Source: Lactobacillus amylolyticus DSM 11664 (GTDB lineage: Bacteria > Bacillota > Bacilli > Lactobacillales > Lactobacillaceae). Taken from it: a stretch of 44,590 nucleotides of DNA. Shown here in pieces: positions 33,544 through 43,849 of the stretch (within the stretch, counting starts at the first letter, position 1; every line of letters begins with the position of its first letter). The notes under the pieces are model-generated. The model searched no databases. It saw only the letters and a program-made list of their open reading frames with translations, and was not told where the DNA came from. The position numbers were made by a program, and so were the translations under genes. Location of the stretch: the NCBI RefSeq assembly GCF_000178475.1, contig NZ_ADNY01000042.1, positions 1 through 44,590 on the forward strand, read 5' to 3'.

Positions 33544-34270
33544 ATGAAACTAAAGATTGCCTTGCTGCAGCTACTGCCAATATCAACTTTAAAAAAGCAG
33601 CTTCAAAAAGGAATAAAAGCATGTCAAAAAGCACATGAAGAAGGTGCTAATGTTGTACTTTTTCCTGAAATGTGGAGTATTGGCTACAATATCTTTCAGG
33701 ATATGAGCAAAAGTTGCAAGAAGAAGCTAAGTACATACCTGTGATTTTGGTGATGAGTGCAAACTAGATCCTGGCAAGAAATTTAGCACTTGTGAAATTA
33801 GTAGCAAAGTAGGAAAGGTGAAGATAGGCTGCATGATTTGCTATAATCGTGAATTTCCAGAAAGTGATAGGATTTTGATGCTTCAAGGTGCTGAAATTAT
33901 TTTGGTACCAAATGCCTGTCCAATGGAAATTAATCGCTTGTCTCAGTTTAGAGCGCGTGCCTATGAGAATATGTGTGCAATTGCAACAGCAAATTATGCT
34001 GGTGGAAATTTAGATTGCAATGGTCATTCGACTATTTTTGATGGTATTGCATATGCTGAAGAATCAGACAAGGCTGTTTCAAGAGATATGAAGATATTGG
34101 AAGCAAATTCTAAAGAAGGCATTTTTATCGGTGAAATTGACCTAGATCGCTTAAGAGACTATCGTGAATCTGAAGTTCAAGGCAACGCATATCGTCGCCC
34201 TGAAAAATATGGCTTATTAGTCAGTAACGAGATTCATCCGCCTTTTATTAGATCTGATCGTCGTCCATAA
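33544..34270 (+). pseudogene. carbon-nitrogen hydrolase (nitrilase family), internally deleted
   Basis: N-terminal part LKIALLQL...NVVLFPEMWSIGYN has the catalytic Glu. The C-terminal part has GCMICYNREFPES with the catalytic Cys, then FRARAYENMCAIATANY. Between them, the lysine segment (usually YxKxHxxDF) is broken: a stop (TAA) falls at the Lys codon before VHTCDFGDE, and about 60 residues are missing. Repaired family length would be about 290. Such enzymes hydrolyse amides such as omega-amides of dicarboxylic acids. Confidence 0.88.
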
Positions 34271-34308
34271 TTGTTAATCTGTTTAATTAAAAATAAATAT
34301 TCTATTTT

Positions 34309-34343
34309 TACTCTGATAACTGTGATGGTTATCAGAGTTTTTT
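34309..34343 (+). terminator. terminator after the nitrilase relic
   Basis: ACTCTGATAAC pairs with GTTATCAGAGT around TGTGATG, followed by TTTTT. Confidence 0.9.
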
Positions 34344-34345
34344 AT

Positions 34346-35109
34346 TTGAAAAGGCAGGTATTTACCTCATATCTTTTTATGTTTAAAATTTCTGTTTTAA
34401 TCAAACATGTCATACATGTATTGTAGAGGCAAGCTGCATGTTGAGATGATTATTGCAGCCATTTGTTTAGTTGTTTGATAAGAATATAAATTATAAGTTT
34501 TGTTTTTATCTATATTGAATCAAAAATAATCTATTCAATTCCTTGCTGATGGTATTATCGATTTTCTGAGTGATTTTCTGAGTTTGGTGAATTCATTTAT
34601 TTAAATGTATATGTGAACAACATAAATGCAGAATTGAGTGATTTATGCCAAAAAATATATTCTCATTTAGACTTAAATATGCTAATTAAAAATTTAAATC
34701 AGCGAAAATCTTAAATAAAAACCAAGAAAATACTTTTCTTCCGAAGTCTATTTGTATAATACAAATAAATATGATTAAAGTAATCACTTAAAGCAAAAAT
34801 GTTTTTATAACGACATTTGTTAGAGATTATAAAAATACTAGTCTAAATCATATATACATACTTGCTAAATGCTGTTCATTATAAAAATTTTGAAATAACA
34901 TGCCATTTTATTTCTTTTCTCTAATAAATAAATTAGCAATTACCTGTCTGCTTTGCTGCACTTATGACTATATTCGTATATCCTAAATTGAATAACCTTT
35001 GTTATTAAGGCATTTCTGCCCTATATTTGAATGAAAAATACTATTACATTCGTTATTTTAATATAATATATTATATATTTAGCTTTTTTTCAAAATTGAA
35101 AATACTTGG
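34346..35109. other. 760-base AT-rich gap, possible gene relics
   Basis: No intact gene. A plus-strand frame at about 34573-34713 reads FSEFGEFIYLNVYVNNINAE then LSDLCQKIYSHLDLN and stops; it is protein-like but has no start and no recognisable family. The rest is very AT-rich, with the direct repeat GATTTTCTGAGT near 34560-34580. I see no RNA gene. Confidence 0.4.
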
Positions 35110-35814
35110 ACAGCCTTGACTACCAACTATTGTTCATTGTTTTGCTCAAGAATTCTAACGGCATGTACGGCTGGAGCAATTATTTCACTCGTCCTAGTAC
35201 TCGCAAATTACATCGCACCAATGGATAAACGAGCTGGCTTGCTCTCCTGGGTCTTTGCTGGATTTCAGCATCGCATCAGTTGTTGGCCTGCCTATTGGTA
35301 CTATGCTGGCTCAGATCTCTAATTGGCATGTAAGTTTTGGCGTTATTTCAATTTTGACAATTATTTCTTTAGTTTCATTACTATTGATTGTTCCCATAAA
35401 TACGCCACAAACCCGCAGCAACCTGCAAAACTATTTGCCATCTTGGGAGACAAGAGAATAATTTTCGCGGTTTTATTTGTAGTCGTATCTTTGCTTTTGG
35501 GTTTCACGCTTCATTTCCCATGGATTGGTATTGTCGTCATTTCAATTCTCTGTGTCTTTTATTCAAGTTATGGCGCAACCACGCAAATTATGTTTTTGGA
35601 TATTGCGCAAGATAAGTATCCCACTTCCGTTGATTTAGCTTCCCCATTGAATTCTATTTTTGCAAATATCGGTATTTCACTGGGATCCGTTACTGATTCC
35701 GTAATTGCTGGTATTACTTCGATCAATAATTCAGGCTACTTCGCCGCAATTTATGGTCTGATTGCTTTTCTTGCTATCTGGGAAGCAAATCACCTTTATC
35801 AAAAAAGCAAATAA
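35110..35814 (+). pseudogene. MFS sugar/drug exporter (AraJ/Bcr-like), 5'-truncated with two frameshifts
   Basis: Pieces in three frames: ACTAGAIISLVLVLANYIAP followed by DKRAGLLSWVFAGF (the TM4-5 region), then SIASVVGLPIGTMLAQISNW (motif C), then FAVLFVVVSLLLGFTLHFPW and the terminal helices. About the first 90 residues and the start are missing. Family members export arabinose, drugs or similar compounds by proton antiport. Confidence 0.8.
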
Positions 35815-35845
35815 AAACCGGTTAGCTTAGCTAACCGGTTTTTAT
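35814..35845. terminator. bidirectional terminator, perfect palindrome
   Basis: AAAAACCGGTTAGCT / AGCTAACCGGTTTTT; serves the MFS relic and the convergent SLAP gene. Confidence 0.92.
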
Positions 35846-35846
35846 T

Positions 35847-37923
35847 CTATTCAAATACTTGACCCTTAACCACTTTAGCTACATCTGCTGCTCTAATTGC
35901 ACCTTCAGGATCATAGTCATCGTTAAACTCTTCACCACCAGTGAAGTAATATACACCATTGTATTTTACAACATATGGATCAACAAAGAAGTCATATTTA
36001 CCCTTCTTTAAGATCTGCTTGCTTGGAGTTAATTCTTTGTATTCATCAGTGTTGTAAATTGTAGTATTCTTCTTGGCTTGAACTGAAATTTCAAAGTCAA
36101 TCAATTGAGTTGGGCCCATCAAATTATCAATCATGTTTTGATACTTCTTGTAAGTTGCGCTAGTGCTGAAATTATCAAGCTTAACTTCACTTGCCTTAAT
36201 GAAGTATGTACTCTTTTCTTGAATCATGAAGTAGTATTGGCCTTTAATTTTTACAACCAAAGTAGTGTAATAGCCAATATTGTTGCCCTTCTTGATTGTA
36301 CGACCAGTATTTTTCAAACTGATCTTGTTGACGTTGAAGTTAGAACCTGAGCCTACCTTTGTTGAGCTTTGATAAATATAGGTATTCTTTTTGGCTACTA
36401 AAGCACTCTTTCGCATATCATAATCAAGCATTTTGGCATACTTAGCTAAAGTTGAATCTTTTTCAATTGAAGCAGGAGTTGCAGAAGAATCATAACCCTT
36501 CTTATTCCTAATCTTAGGGGTATCGGCTTGAATGTAATCATTAAGATCAAGCTTCTTGTAACTTACTTGATCGTTTTTGCCATACTCCATTTGCCACAAT
36601 TCACGATCATGATTTGCCCACTGGATAGAGTTAGAACCTGTTGCAGAAATTGCCGCATTGCGAATTTTAACTTTATCATAATCGGTTAAGAAGTTTGGAT
36701 AAGCAACCTTGATTTTGGCACCATTCAAATTATTTTCCGCTTGTTTGATTAATGCTGTTTCTAGAATTGCTTGTACACCAGTTGCAGTCTTTGAATCGGC
36801 AAGAGTTTTGCCTTTACTGATGGCCTTATCATAGGTATCACGGTTAGTCTTGCTTGCATTGGTGTATTTCAAACTCTTTTTAACAGTGTCAGCTTTTGAT
36901 AATTCTTCATTTAAAGCACTTTGCTGACTTGTGCTTGCAGGTTCAGCATCCTGCTCAGCTTCAGAAGCAGTGTTGATAGGAGTTGGCGTTACTCCCTGAG
37001 AAATTATCGTTGCTGAAGCTTTAACAAAAACAGGCTCACTGGGTCTCTCAAATTTTTGTTGGTGCTTGCTATCATAAACAGCAATCGGAGTAGTGTTGAT
37101 TGAGTAGAATAATTCTGCTTTTTGTTCACTTGGTACCCAAAGATACATTGCAGCATCAACAGCGAAAGTTTCGTGCTTAGAAGTCGTGTAGCCAGGATAC
37201 ATATTCTTTCCATCAATGTTATAAATTGATGTAGCAGTACCTTTCACTTCAGCAGCGGTACCATATAAATCATCGAATTCGTTGCCATTTTGAACCGAAC
37301 TTAATAATGTAGTGTATTCGGCAGAAACATAAGTATTCTTCGTACCAGCAATCCGGTAATATTCTTGTGGTACGCCTGAATCAATCCATTCACCACCCGG
37401 AATAGCACCGAATCCATCTGCAGTAATGACTGTTCCCTTCTTCAGGGTTTCATTATTAAAAGTACCATCAGCGTTATTGGTATGAACGGTCTTATCGATT
37501 CTAACCTTTACATTTTGATCAGTAAGAATGGTTGAATTATCTACTAGATCAAGATTATTAATGTTGATGTAGCAACCACTGCCGATGTTATAATATTTCT
37601 TGCCTTTAATTGTATAAACTTTAAGGTAGATTTTGCTGCCCTTTTTATCATAAAAGTAATAGTGGGTCTTAGCATTGCTAGTGACAATAGCTGCCTTTAA
37701 GCTAGAATTTTTCTTAAAGTACGCATTTTGCTTCTTTTTACTTATACACTCTTTGTCCTTTTTTGTTATAAACATAAGAATTATGTTTGAAGCTAAGTTT
37801 CCGCTGACTATAAGTAGCAGCAGTAATAACTTGGTTATTGTTGATTGCAATAGTTGCCACGGGGGCAATTCCCATTAATGCAGCAACAGAAACAAGTGCA
37901 ATTTTCTTATTGAATTTCATCAT
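35847..37923 (-). pseudogene. large secreted SLAP-domain surface protein, frameshifted near the N-terminus
   Basis: The start at 37923 behind AGAGGTAAC gives a signal peptide (FNKKIALVSVAALMGIAPVA) and the first SLAP-like repeat HNSYVYNKKGQRVYK. A one-base shift near 37740 moves the rest (about 630 residues) to another frame: SLAP-like repeats near the N-terminus (KTHYYFYDKKGSKIYLKVY), a middle region rich in Ser/Thr/Ala/Lys (possible albumin-binding-like helices), and two C-terminal SLAP repeats. SLAP repeats bind (lipo)teichoic or neutral wall polymers and hold the protein in the S-layer. The shift may make the gene silent or phase-variable. Confidence 0.85.
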
Positions 37924-38067
37924 CGTTACCTCTATTATCTTATCTATCTTCTACTCCTGTATTATAAGATAGAAACTGTTTTTTTTCTATCAAGCGCTCC
38001 TTAGTTAATTATTTTGTATTATTTTTGCTATCAAATAGGTATAATGAAAATATTTAGGAGGGATAGA

Positions 38068-39295
38068 ATGAAAATATTAAGTTGGAGGCGGTCTAGATGG
38101 CAGTTGCTGTTAAATATTGAGATAATTTATGCCATTTTATTTCAGTTATATGAAGGTGCAACCTTTAGCAGGAATAATTTTTAGGTTGCCGGAGAATTGT
38201 TTTTGCTGTTAGTTTTAAATTATTTTCAAGGCAAAAACAAAGCTACGTATTATTTAACTATTTGGTTAAACTTGCTGATCCTGCCTGATCAGTTTTGCGA
38301 ATACTGGGCAATTACCGGTAACAATTTGCTGCATTTGATGCCCACAAGTATCGATTTTAATAATTCTGCTTTTATGGCTAGTTTAGTTGGTTCTACTATT
38401 GCCAGTAGCGATGGTCTCAGCTAGTCAAATAAAAAATTGGTTTTTAAGATTGATAGCTTTTGGTCTCTTTCTTGATGTGCAATATGGCAGCGATCAAGTC
38501 CTGCTTATCAGCAAAAGCTTGCCGGTAATGCATTCTATAAATAACCAAGGCGTTGTTTCTGCCTTTGCATTACTGATTCTGGTTTGCTTTTTGGTTCGCA
38601 GCTGGGGATTCCGGTTTAATCCAAATTTGAAATTTCAACCAAGTGCTAATTTTAGCTGGGTCGTTTATTCCGTGTTAATTCTACTTTTAGTAATAAATGT
38701 TGCGTGGAATACTTTTGGTGGCAATGGCAATAACATCTTCTCGATTTTATTTTCTTATATTGTTGACATTCACAGTAAATATATCAATGTACCCAGTTTT
38801 ACTTCTGCGTTGGAACCAGGAGTTCTTGAAGAAGCAGAACGCTATATCAACATTATGATTTTGCTAATCGCTTCCAGAAATTTGAAAAAATGGCGTATTC
38901 CTATCGCTGTCTATGGTTCAACTTTATTATTTGCTTTGCCCCATTTTTCTAACATTGGATGGAATGGGCAAACGGTTGCGGCCACAATCTCGCAAGTTTT
39001 GGCAGTTACTGATGCGATGATGTGGGTTGCTGCCTACTTTTACATTGGTAAATTGTGGTTTATTATGATTGTTCACTTCTTTAACGATTATTTGATAAAT
39101 ATTCAATGGGGTTGGAACTCACCATCAACTTGGACAGGTGATTTTAATGATTGGGCTACAACGATTATTCCATTGATTTTTGGATTGATCGTTACAATTT
39201 GGATGATGTATGGCAAGCGTCGTTTAGTAATGGAAGAAAATGTAGATCGTTTGCTTGGAACAGATCAAGAGCTCGATTTTTCACGCATGTATTAG
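38068..39295 (+). pseudogene. CPBP-family intramembrane metalloprotease, one stop and one frameshift
   Basis: ATG at 38068 behind TAGGAGGGA. Membrane helices begin at once. A TAG at about 38182 and a shift near 38386 interrupt the N-terminal third; the remaining 302-residue part has the CPBP (Abi/Rce1) motifs: LEEAERYINI (EExxR), LFALPHFSN (FxxxH) and HFFNDYL (HxxN-type). Family members cleave prenylated or bacteriocin-related substrates, and in lactobacilli are often linked to bacteriocin self-immunity, which fits the helveticin genes nearby (inference). Confidence 0.85.
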
Positions 39296-39324
39296 TTGCT
39301 TTACATAATTTAATATATTAAAAA

Positions 39325-40794
39325 GGCTCTTTGTCAAATCCTGTTGATGAAGAGTAAATGATTAGGATTAAGCAATTAATAAATTGCTTGATCCTTTTTC
39401 TTTTATCTTGTTTTCTTCCAGTCTTATTCTAGTTAAGAGATTGATGAAGTTAGAGTAGCCATAAGCAGTTCTTTCAATTTGTTTTATCTTACGGTTGAAG
39501 CCTTCAAGACAGCCATTGGAATAAGATAAACTTGCACCATTTAAAACAGCTTTTAGATTATGTCTGAAGGTCAAAAGGGTTTTATGCATTAAAGCTCCGA
39601 CCCTTTCTTTAGAATAAATAATTTCTTTCATTGATTTGGTATCGTGTTTATCAAGTGCTGTAAAGAAGTCCTGCAATAAGTTATAGGAATTGTCTAAAAC
39701 ATCGTTGCAACCGATACCTTCCATTACGATTTGTTCCTGAGTAAGTGAGTCTTTATAGTGCCAATTGTATCTCGGGTGGATCTTTTCTAAGTCATCAAAT
39801 TTCTTAAGATACAATTTCCAAGGTGATTTGAGCAGACTATATTCTCTTGTACCCTTATCAAATTTCTTCATAGTAGCGACCCTTAATGAATTTAAAGACC
39901 TGGTGAGCATCTGCACCATGTGGAAACGATCGATAATGATTTGAGCATTAGGAAAACAAGCTCTAACGATATCCTGATAATAGAAATTAAGGTCCATAGT
40001 TACAGTTTTGACGTTGGCTCGTGCCTTAAGCGTAAATCTGCCGAAGTATTTCAATAGATTCTTCTTAAATCTGTTTCTAAGAATTTGAATTACTTCATGT
40101 GTTTCTCCATTTAAACAGATAAAGTGCAGCTTTCTATCTACGCCCTTGAATTCGTCAAAAGCAAGATGCTCAGGCAAATAATCATACCCGTCAATAAAAC
40201 GATGAGAACAAGAAGCCAACACTCGTTGAACTGTGTTAACTGAAGTATTGTGCTCACGGGCAATACTAGTCATTGAACGATCTTCGGTTAAGGCACTGAG
40301 GATCTTTAGCTTTGAAGTATTAGAAATACTGCAGTATTTATTTACAAGGCTACTTTGGGCCATTGATCTTTTACTGCAATCACGGCATTTAACTCTCTGT
40401 TTGAACAATCTAATTACGACAGGCGTACTTGCATTGGCAGTAATGTAGCGAATATTTGTCTTAAGATGACCGTTGTGAATAATATCAACAGAGCCGCAGA
40501 AGGGGCAAGCTGGTTGAATGAGCTCAGCTTCATAAACTTTATATTTCGAACCAGCTTCAGGAATTTTATAAAAATAATCTTTAAAAATAATGTTGTTGTC
40601 TTCAATATCAAGAACAAATTTAATATAATCATTTAAAGAGGACATAGTTATACCTTTGTTTATACAAATAAAATGTTTGGTGGAACGAATTTTTTATTGT
40701 AAAGAGGACTATGTCCTCCTTTTTTAATGCAATAGAAAATCCTGTTAACAGCTTATCATAGAGATAAGATATCAACAGGAAAAATTATAGAGCC
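39325..40794. mobile_element. complete ISL3-family insertion sequence, 1470 bp
   Basis: Ends match as imperfect inverted repeats: GGCTCTTTGTCAAATCCTGT on the left and GGCTCTATAATTTTTCCTGT as the complement of the right end, both continuing TGAT. The element is flanked by an 8-base direct repeat, ATTAAAAA at 39317-39324 and 40795-40802, the target duplication length known for ISL3 elements. One intact transposase on the minus strand. The insertion lies between the CPBP relic and its apparent terminator. Confidence 0.93.
39368..40645 (-). CDS. ISL3-family transposase
   Basis: 425 residues, a full-length DDE-type transposase. N-terminal zinc finger CPFCGSVDIIHNGH with CRDC later, a helix-turn-helix (MTSIAREHNTSVNTVQRVL), then catalytic segments HLAFDEFKGVDRKL (first Asp), VKTVTMDLNFYY (second Asp), IIDRFHMVQM, and SNGCLEGFNRKIKQIERTAY (Glu). 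No internal stop, so the element is probably still mobile. A GAGGAC/GTCCTC hairpin upstream (about 40710-40730) may protect it from read-through transcription. Confidence 0.95.
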   Translation of the reverse strand: MSSLNDYIKFVLDIEDNNIIFKDYFYKIPEAGSKYKVYEAELIQPACPFCGSVDIIHNGHLKTNIRYITANASTPVVIRLFKQRVKCRDCSKRSMAQSSLVNKYCSISNTSKLKILSALTEDRSMTSIAREHNTSVNTVQRVLASCSHRFIDGYDYLPEHLAFDEFKGVDRKLHFICLNGETHEVIQILRNRFKKNLLKYFGRFTLKARANVKTVTMDLNFYYQDIVRACFPNAQIIIDRFHMVQMLTRSLNSLRVATMKKFDKGTREYSLLKSPWKLYLKKFDDLEKIHPRYNWHYKDSLTQEQIVMEGIGCNDVLDNSYNLLQDFFTALDKHDTKSMKEIIYSKERVGALMHKTLLTFRHNLKAVLNGASLSYSNGCLEGFNRKIKQIERTAYGYSNFINLLTRIRLEENKIKEKGSSNLLIA

Positions 40795-40806
40795 ATTAAA
40801 AAAAGA

Positions 40807-40842
40807 AAAAGCATCGTCAATTAGACGATGCTTTAATTTTGT
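40807..40842. terminator. terminator downstream of the IS
   Basis: AAAGCATCGTC pairs with GACGATGCTTT around AATTA. It probably ended the CPBP gene before the insertion sequence separated them. Confidence 0.8.
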
Positions 40843-40882
40843 ACTTTTTATAAATTCGCATTTTAAGGAGCTAAACGATTAC

Positions 40883-40912
40883 TTATTGGTCTTGAATGTT
40901 TTTAAAGGCCAT
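40883..40912 (-). other. start of a lost gene (9 codons)
   Basis: A very strong AGAGGAGG site and ATG lead into MAFKNIQDQ-stop, 18 bases after the integrase fragment. It looks like the head of a gene whose body was deleted. Confidence 0.3.
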
Positions 40913-40930
40913 ATAATCCTCCTCTCAGCA

Positions 40931-41303
40931 TTAGCCAAAATCGATCGTATCTAAGATATGTTCCCTAGCTTCCTTATCTAATCCAAGGTAAGCCAAAGTA
41001 ACTTTTTCTGATGAGTGATTCAATAGCTGCATAACTAATGCAATATTATGATTTGATTGTTCATAGACACGATAAGCTCCTGTTTTTCTCATCGTGTGTG
41101 TTCCAAGATAATCGATATTTATCACTTCACCTACTTTGTGCATAATCATGTAGTAGCGCCTTTCATCAATGTGTTTGCTTGGATTTTTTATTGATGGAAA
41201 TAACCATTCACTTGTGAAAATTGGTTGATCAGGATGCTTTTCTTGGTATTCCGTCATCCAGTCATAGTAATCTTCAAGATCATTTTCAGAAACGTTTTTT
41301 TCT
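40931..41303 (-). pseudogene. phage/ICE-type tyrosine integrase, C-terminal relic
   Basis: The frame reads KNVSENDLEDYYDWMTEYQE, then WLFPSIKNPSKHIDERRYYM, and GTHTMRKTGAYRVYEQS (HxxR), LLNHSSEKVTLAYLG with the last His and catalytic Tyr. The first catalytic Arg and the N-terminal domains are missing. It begins only a few bases after the stop codon of the neighbouring SLAP gene, so a deletion joined the two. Confidence 0.8.
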
Positions 41304-42666
41304 ACTTAAAATTAGTTACTCTAACATAACGTTTTTGTGTTTTCGTTGCACCTTCAATACGATAATATCGTTTACCATTCTTGAATTTATAGGAATTGCC
41401 ATACGTTGTAATTTTAGTACCCTTGCGTAAAACATTCTTATTCGCACGGCGATTACTTGTAGCGTAAATATAAGCATTCTTCTTTAAAGTACGCTTAGTC
41501 CCATCAACATTAGCAGCCTTAATGTAATCTGGTGCATTGATCACCTTGTAATATTTAACATTCTTAATTACATATATTTTCTTTTCAAAGGTCATCAATT
41601 TGAAAGCCGGAATTTTTCTTAGTTTACTACCACCAATACTGTCATAAATTAATGCTTCATGCATTACTCGTTTAGTGACTGCGTCGACATTTTTATGTAC
41701 TAAATCACTAGTTTTAATCCAAGTATTATTACTTGAACTGTTAGCATCTTCTTGGCTCTTAGTCGATATTCTAGTGTAACTTACTTTATTAATAATTTGA
41801 GTATCATTACCAACATATATGGCATCCCCACGGTTCAGTTGTTCATTCTTCCAAACTCTTCCATCAGAAATGCGATAACTATCAGTCCAAATATCTACGC
41901 CCAATCTTTGCATTCCTTGAGGCATTACATAAACTTCAAAACTAGACGTAGACTTCTGACCCTGACTATTAGTTGCAGTAACTTTAACTTGACCCAAACT
42001 TCCTGGTTGTGATGGATCAACAGTATCTGAGTCTACAGTCAACGTACCATTATTGCTAGCTGACAATTTAAATTGTACTTTATTGCTTCCAACAAAATTT
42101 AATGGATGAAATTTTGAACCTGAAGTAATCTGAAAGATTAAATTATTTACATTCAATTTTTGAGTCGCATTGTTTTGCTCAAATGAAACCTGAACTTCTG
42201 GCGCATTTTGTGTAACTGTATATGCGTTACCGAATGGTACTCTTACGTTTACTACCTGACCATTATTTCTAGCAGTCAGGGTAACATAAAATCCAGCAGA
42301 TGGTATCTGGGCAATATTGTTTGAATTATCAAGTAGCACATTTTGCGATTGTACCTGTCCTCGTAATTCAGATACATTAGTTGTAATTTGAACATTTGGC
42401 ATACTAAGAGAAACTAAACTTTTAGCCGTTGTCAAAACTTTCTCTAAGCTATCACCATTACTTACTGCAACACCTTTTTCCATAGGTAAAACGGCATTAT
42501 CAGCTAATTTTTGACCATTAAATAAAAAATATAGATTATCACTATTTAAAGAATTGGTCGTTGATACATTGCTTGCTGCTTTAACATTTATAGGAGTGCA
42601 AAGCAACATACTACCTGTTGATAATAGGCTAGCCGCAGTAAGCATGATTTTTAATACTTGTTTCAT
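41302..42666 (-). CDS. secreted SLAP-domain protein, partner of the helveticin-like bacteriocin
   Basis: 454 residues. Signal peptide with cleavage near residue 31 (MLTAASLLSTGSMLLCTPIN, then VKAASN). The middle (about 40-250) is Ser/Thr/Asn-rich with beta-sandwich-like repeats and no enzyme motif; the C-terminal 120 residues hold two SLAP repeats (KRVMHEALIYDSIGGSKLRK and LKKNAYIYATSNRRANKNVL). It starts 19 bases after the helveticin-like gene behind GGAGAAC, so both come from one mRNA. It should sit in the cell wall; it may hold or display the bacteriocin, or protect the producer (inference). Confidence 0.88.
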   Translation of the reverse strand: MKQVLKIMLTAASLLSTGSMLLCTPINVKAASNVSTTNSLNSDNLYFLFNGQKLADNAVLPMEKGVAVSNGDSLEKVLTTAKSLVSLSMPNVQITTNVSELRGQVQSQNVLLDNSNNIAQIPSAGFYVTLTARNNGQVVNVRVPFGNAYTVTQNAPEVQVSFEQNNATQKLNVNNLIFQITSGSKFHPLNFVGSNKVQFKLSASNNGTLTVDSDTVDPSQPGSLGQVKVTATNSQGQKSTSSFEVYVMPQGMQRLGVDIWTDSYRISDGRVWKNEQLNRGDAIYVGNDTQIINKVSYTRISTKSQEDANSSSNNTWIKTSDLVHKNVDAVTKRVMHEALIYDSIGGSKLRKIPAFKLMTFEKKIYVIKNVKYYKVINAPDYIKAANVDGTKRTLKKNAYIYATSNRRANKNVLRKGTKITTYGNSYKFKNGKRYYRIEGATKTQKRYVRVTNFK

Positions 42667-42685
42667 ATTTGTTCTCCATTTCTTT

Positions 42686-43747
42686 TTAAATACTAGAAGA
42701 CCATGTAACTCTATATATTCTATTCATTACTGTAAGATTTCCTTGACTAGGATCATGATATGCTACAGTCAAATAAACATCATTGTTATCTATTAATTGT
42801 ATACCTTCTAATTCTGTCCTATATGAGCCTGCATCCTCATCAAGAGTTCCCGGATTAGTTCTAAGATCTACTTCTTCCCATTCACTCGGATCTGTACTTC
42901 GCCAAGGGATTTTTACAATCTTTCTAGATTCACCACCATCTCCATCGTTTGGACTGTATTGGCTGGATATATAAATATATCCCTGATTAGTAACTTCATC
43001 ATAACTAAAATCAAAGCCCTGTAATGATCCTATTAACCCATTAGATCCAGATAAATTTGAAATTTTGAATGCGTCTTTACAATCACTTGCATAATTTCTT
43101 ATATCTACAGGAGATGTACCGTTACTATCTAATGCATTATTTATAGCGCTTAATGAATAAATAGAAAAATATGCATTATTAGCATTATCTCCAGTTATTA
43201 CCATAAAATAGTTATGATCTAAAGATACTGCTGCCTCTACCCTAAACATTTTATTGCCAGAATATCCTATTCCATAACTTGAGCCTGCATAATTTAAGTT
43301 CGATAATCTAGGTAATTCCGTATTACTTTTAATCTTTTTATTTTGTGGAATTGTAACTCGGGCTATTTGTTTTGTCCATTTAGCAGCACTTGGATTTAAA
43401 TCATTGGGTTTGGTGCCAACAAACCATTCATTTTTATTAGCATACGCATATTCCCAAGTTTGAGTATGACCACCTGCTGTGTAATATGTAGAATCATTTT
43501 TTTCTTTACGTATCAATCTTAATACAGGTGAATTTTTGTCAAAATTACTTCTGTAGCTCTTATCTCCACGAAACACATAAATATTATTACCTTCATTTAA
43601 TAATTGTAAAGCATATAAATACCTTGAACCCACATTTCCTTTTTGAACAACAACGTGGTACAAATCATCATCGCCGTTATTATAATTATTTAATATATGA
43701 AGTAATTCTGTACTGATGTTATATGCTTGTTTCATATTATTAAACAT
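42686..43747 (-). CDS. helveticin J-family class III bacteriocin
   Basis: 353 residues (helveticin J itself is about 333). N-terminal FNNMKQAYNISTELLHILNN then VVVQKGNVGSRYLYALQLLN is the helveticin J pattern; GGHTQTWEYA and YGIGYSGNKMFRVEAAVSLD are further recognisable segments, as is QGFDFSYDEVTNQGYIYISS. A predicted beta-propeller-like heat-labile bacteriocin acting on related lactobacilli. No signal peptide is seen, as in helveticin J; the export route is unclear. Start at 43747 behind AGAGGTAG. Followed in the same operon by a SLAP protein; a decayed Rgg regulator lies upstream. Confidence 0.9.
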   Translation of the reverse strand: MFNNMKQAYNISTELLHILNNYNNGDDDLYHVVVQKGNVGSRYLYALQLLNEGNNIYVFRGDKSYRSNFDKNSPVLRLIRKEKNDSTYYTAGGHTQTWEYAYANKNEWFVGTKPNDLNPSAAKWTKQIARVTIPQNKKIKSNTELPRLSNLNYAGSSYGIGYSGNKMFRVEAAVSLDHNYFMVITGDNANNAYFSIYSLSAINNALDSNGTSPVDIRNYASDCKDAFKISNLSGSNGLIGSLQGFDFSYDEVTNQGYIYISSQYSPNDGDGGESRKIVKIPWRSTDPSEWEEVDLRTNPGTLDEDAGSYRTELEGIQLIDNNDVYLTVAYHDPSQGNLTVMNRIYRVTWSSSI

Positions 43748-43811
43748 AATACTACCTCTATTTTTAATTACTACATTTCTACTTTCCAGTATGAACTTAT
43801 AGTTATTTACG

Positions 43812-43849
43812 TTATTTAAGAAATCCCTAATTAGGGATTTCTTAAATAA
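43812..43849. promoter_or_regulatory. 38-base perfect palindrome upstream of the helveticin operon
   Basis: TTATTTAAGAAATCCCTAA is followed at once by its exact complement, with no loop bases. It lies between the Rgg relic and the helveticin-like gene (both minus). It lacks a T-run in the minus direction, so it may be a regulator site or a weak terminator of the Rgg gene. Confidence 0.6.

Noticed and set aside
34346..35109. Possible origin, CRISPR or RNA gene in the AT-rich gap
   Set aside because: No regular repeats with spacers, no DnaA-box cluster and no tRNA-like fold seen.
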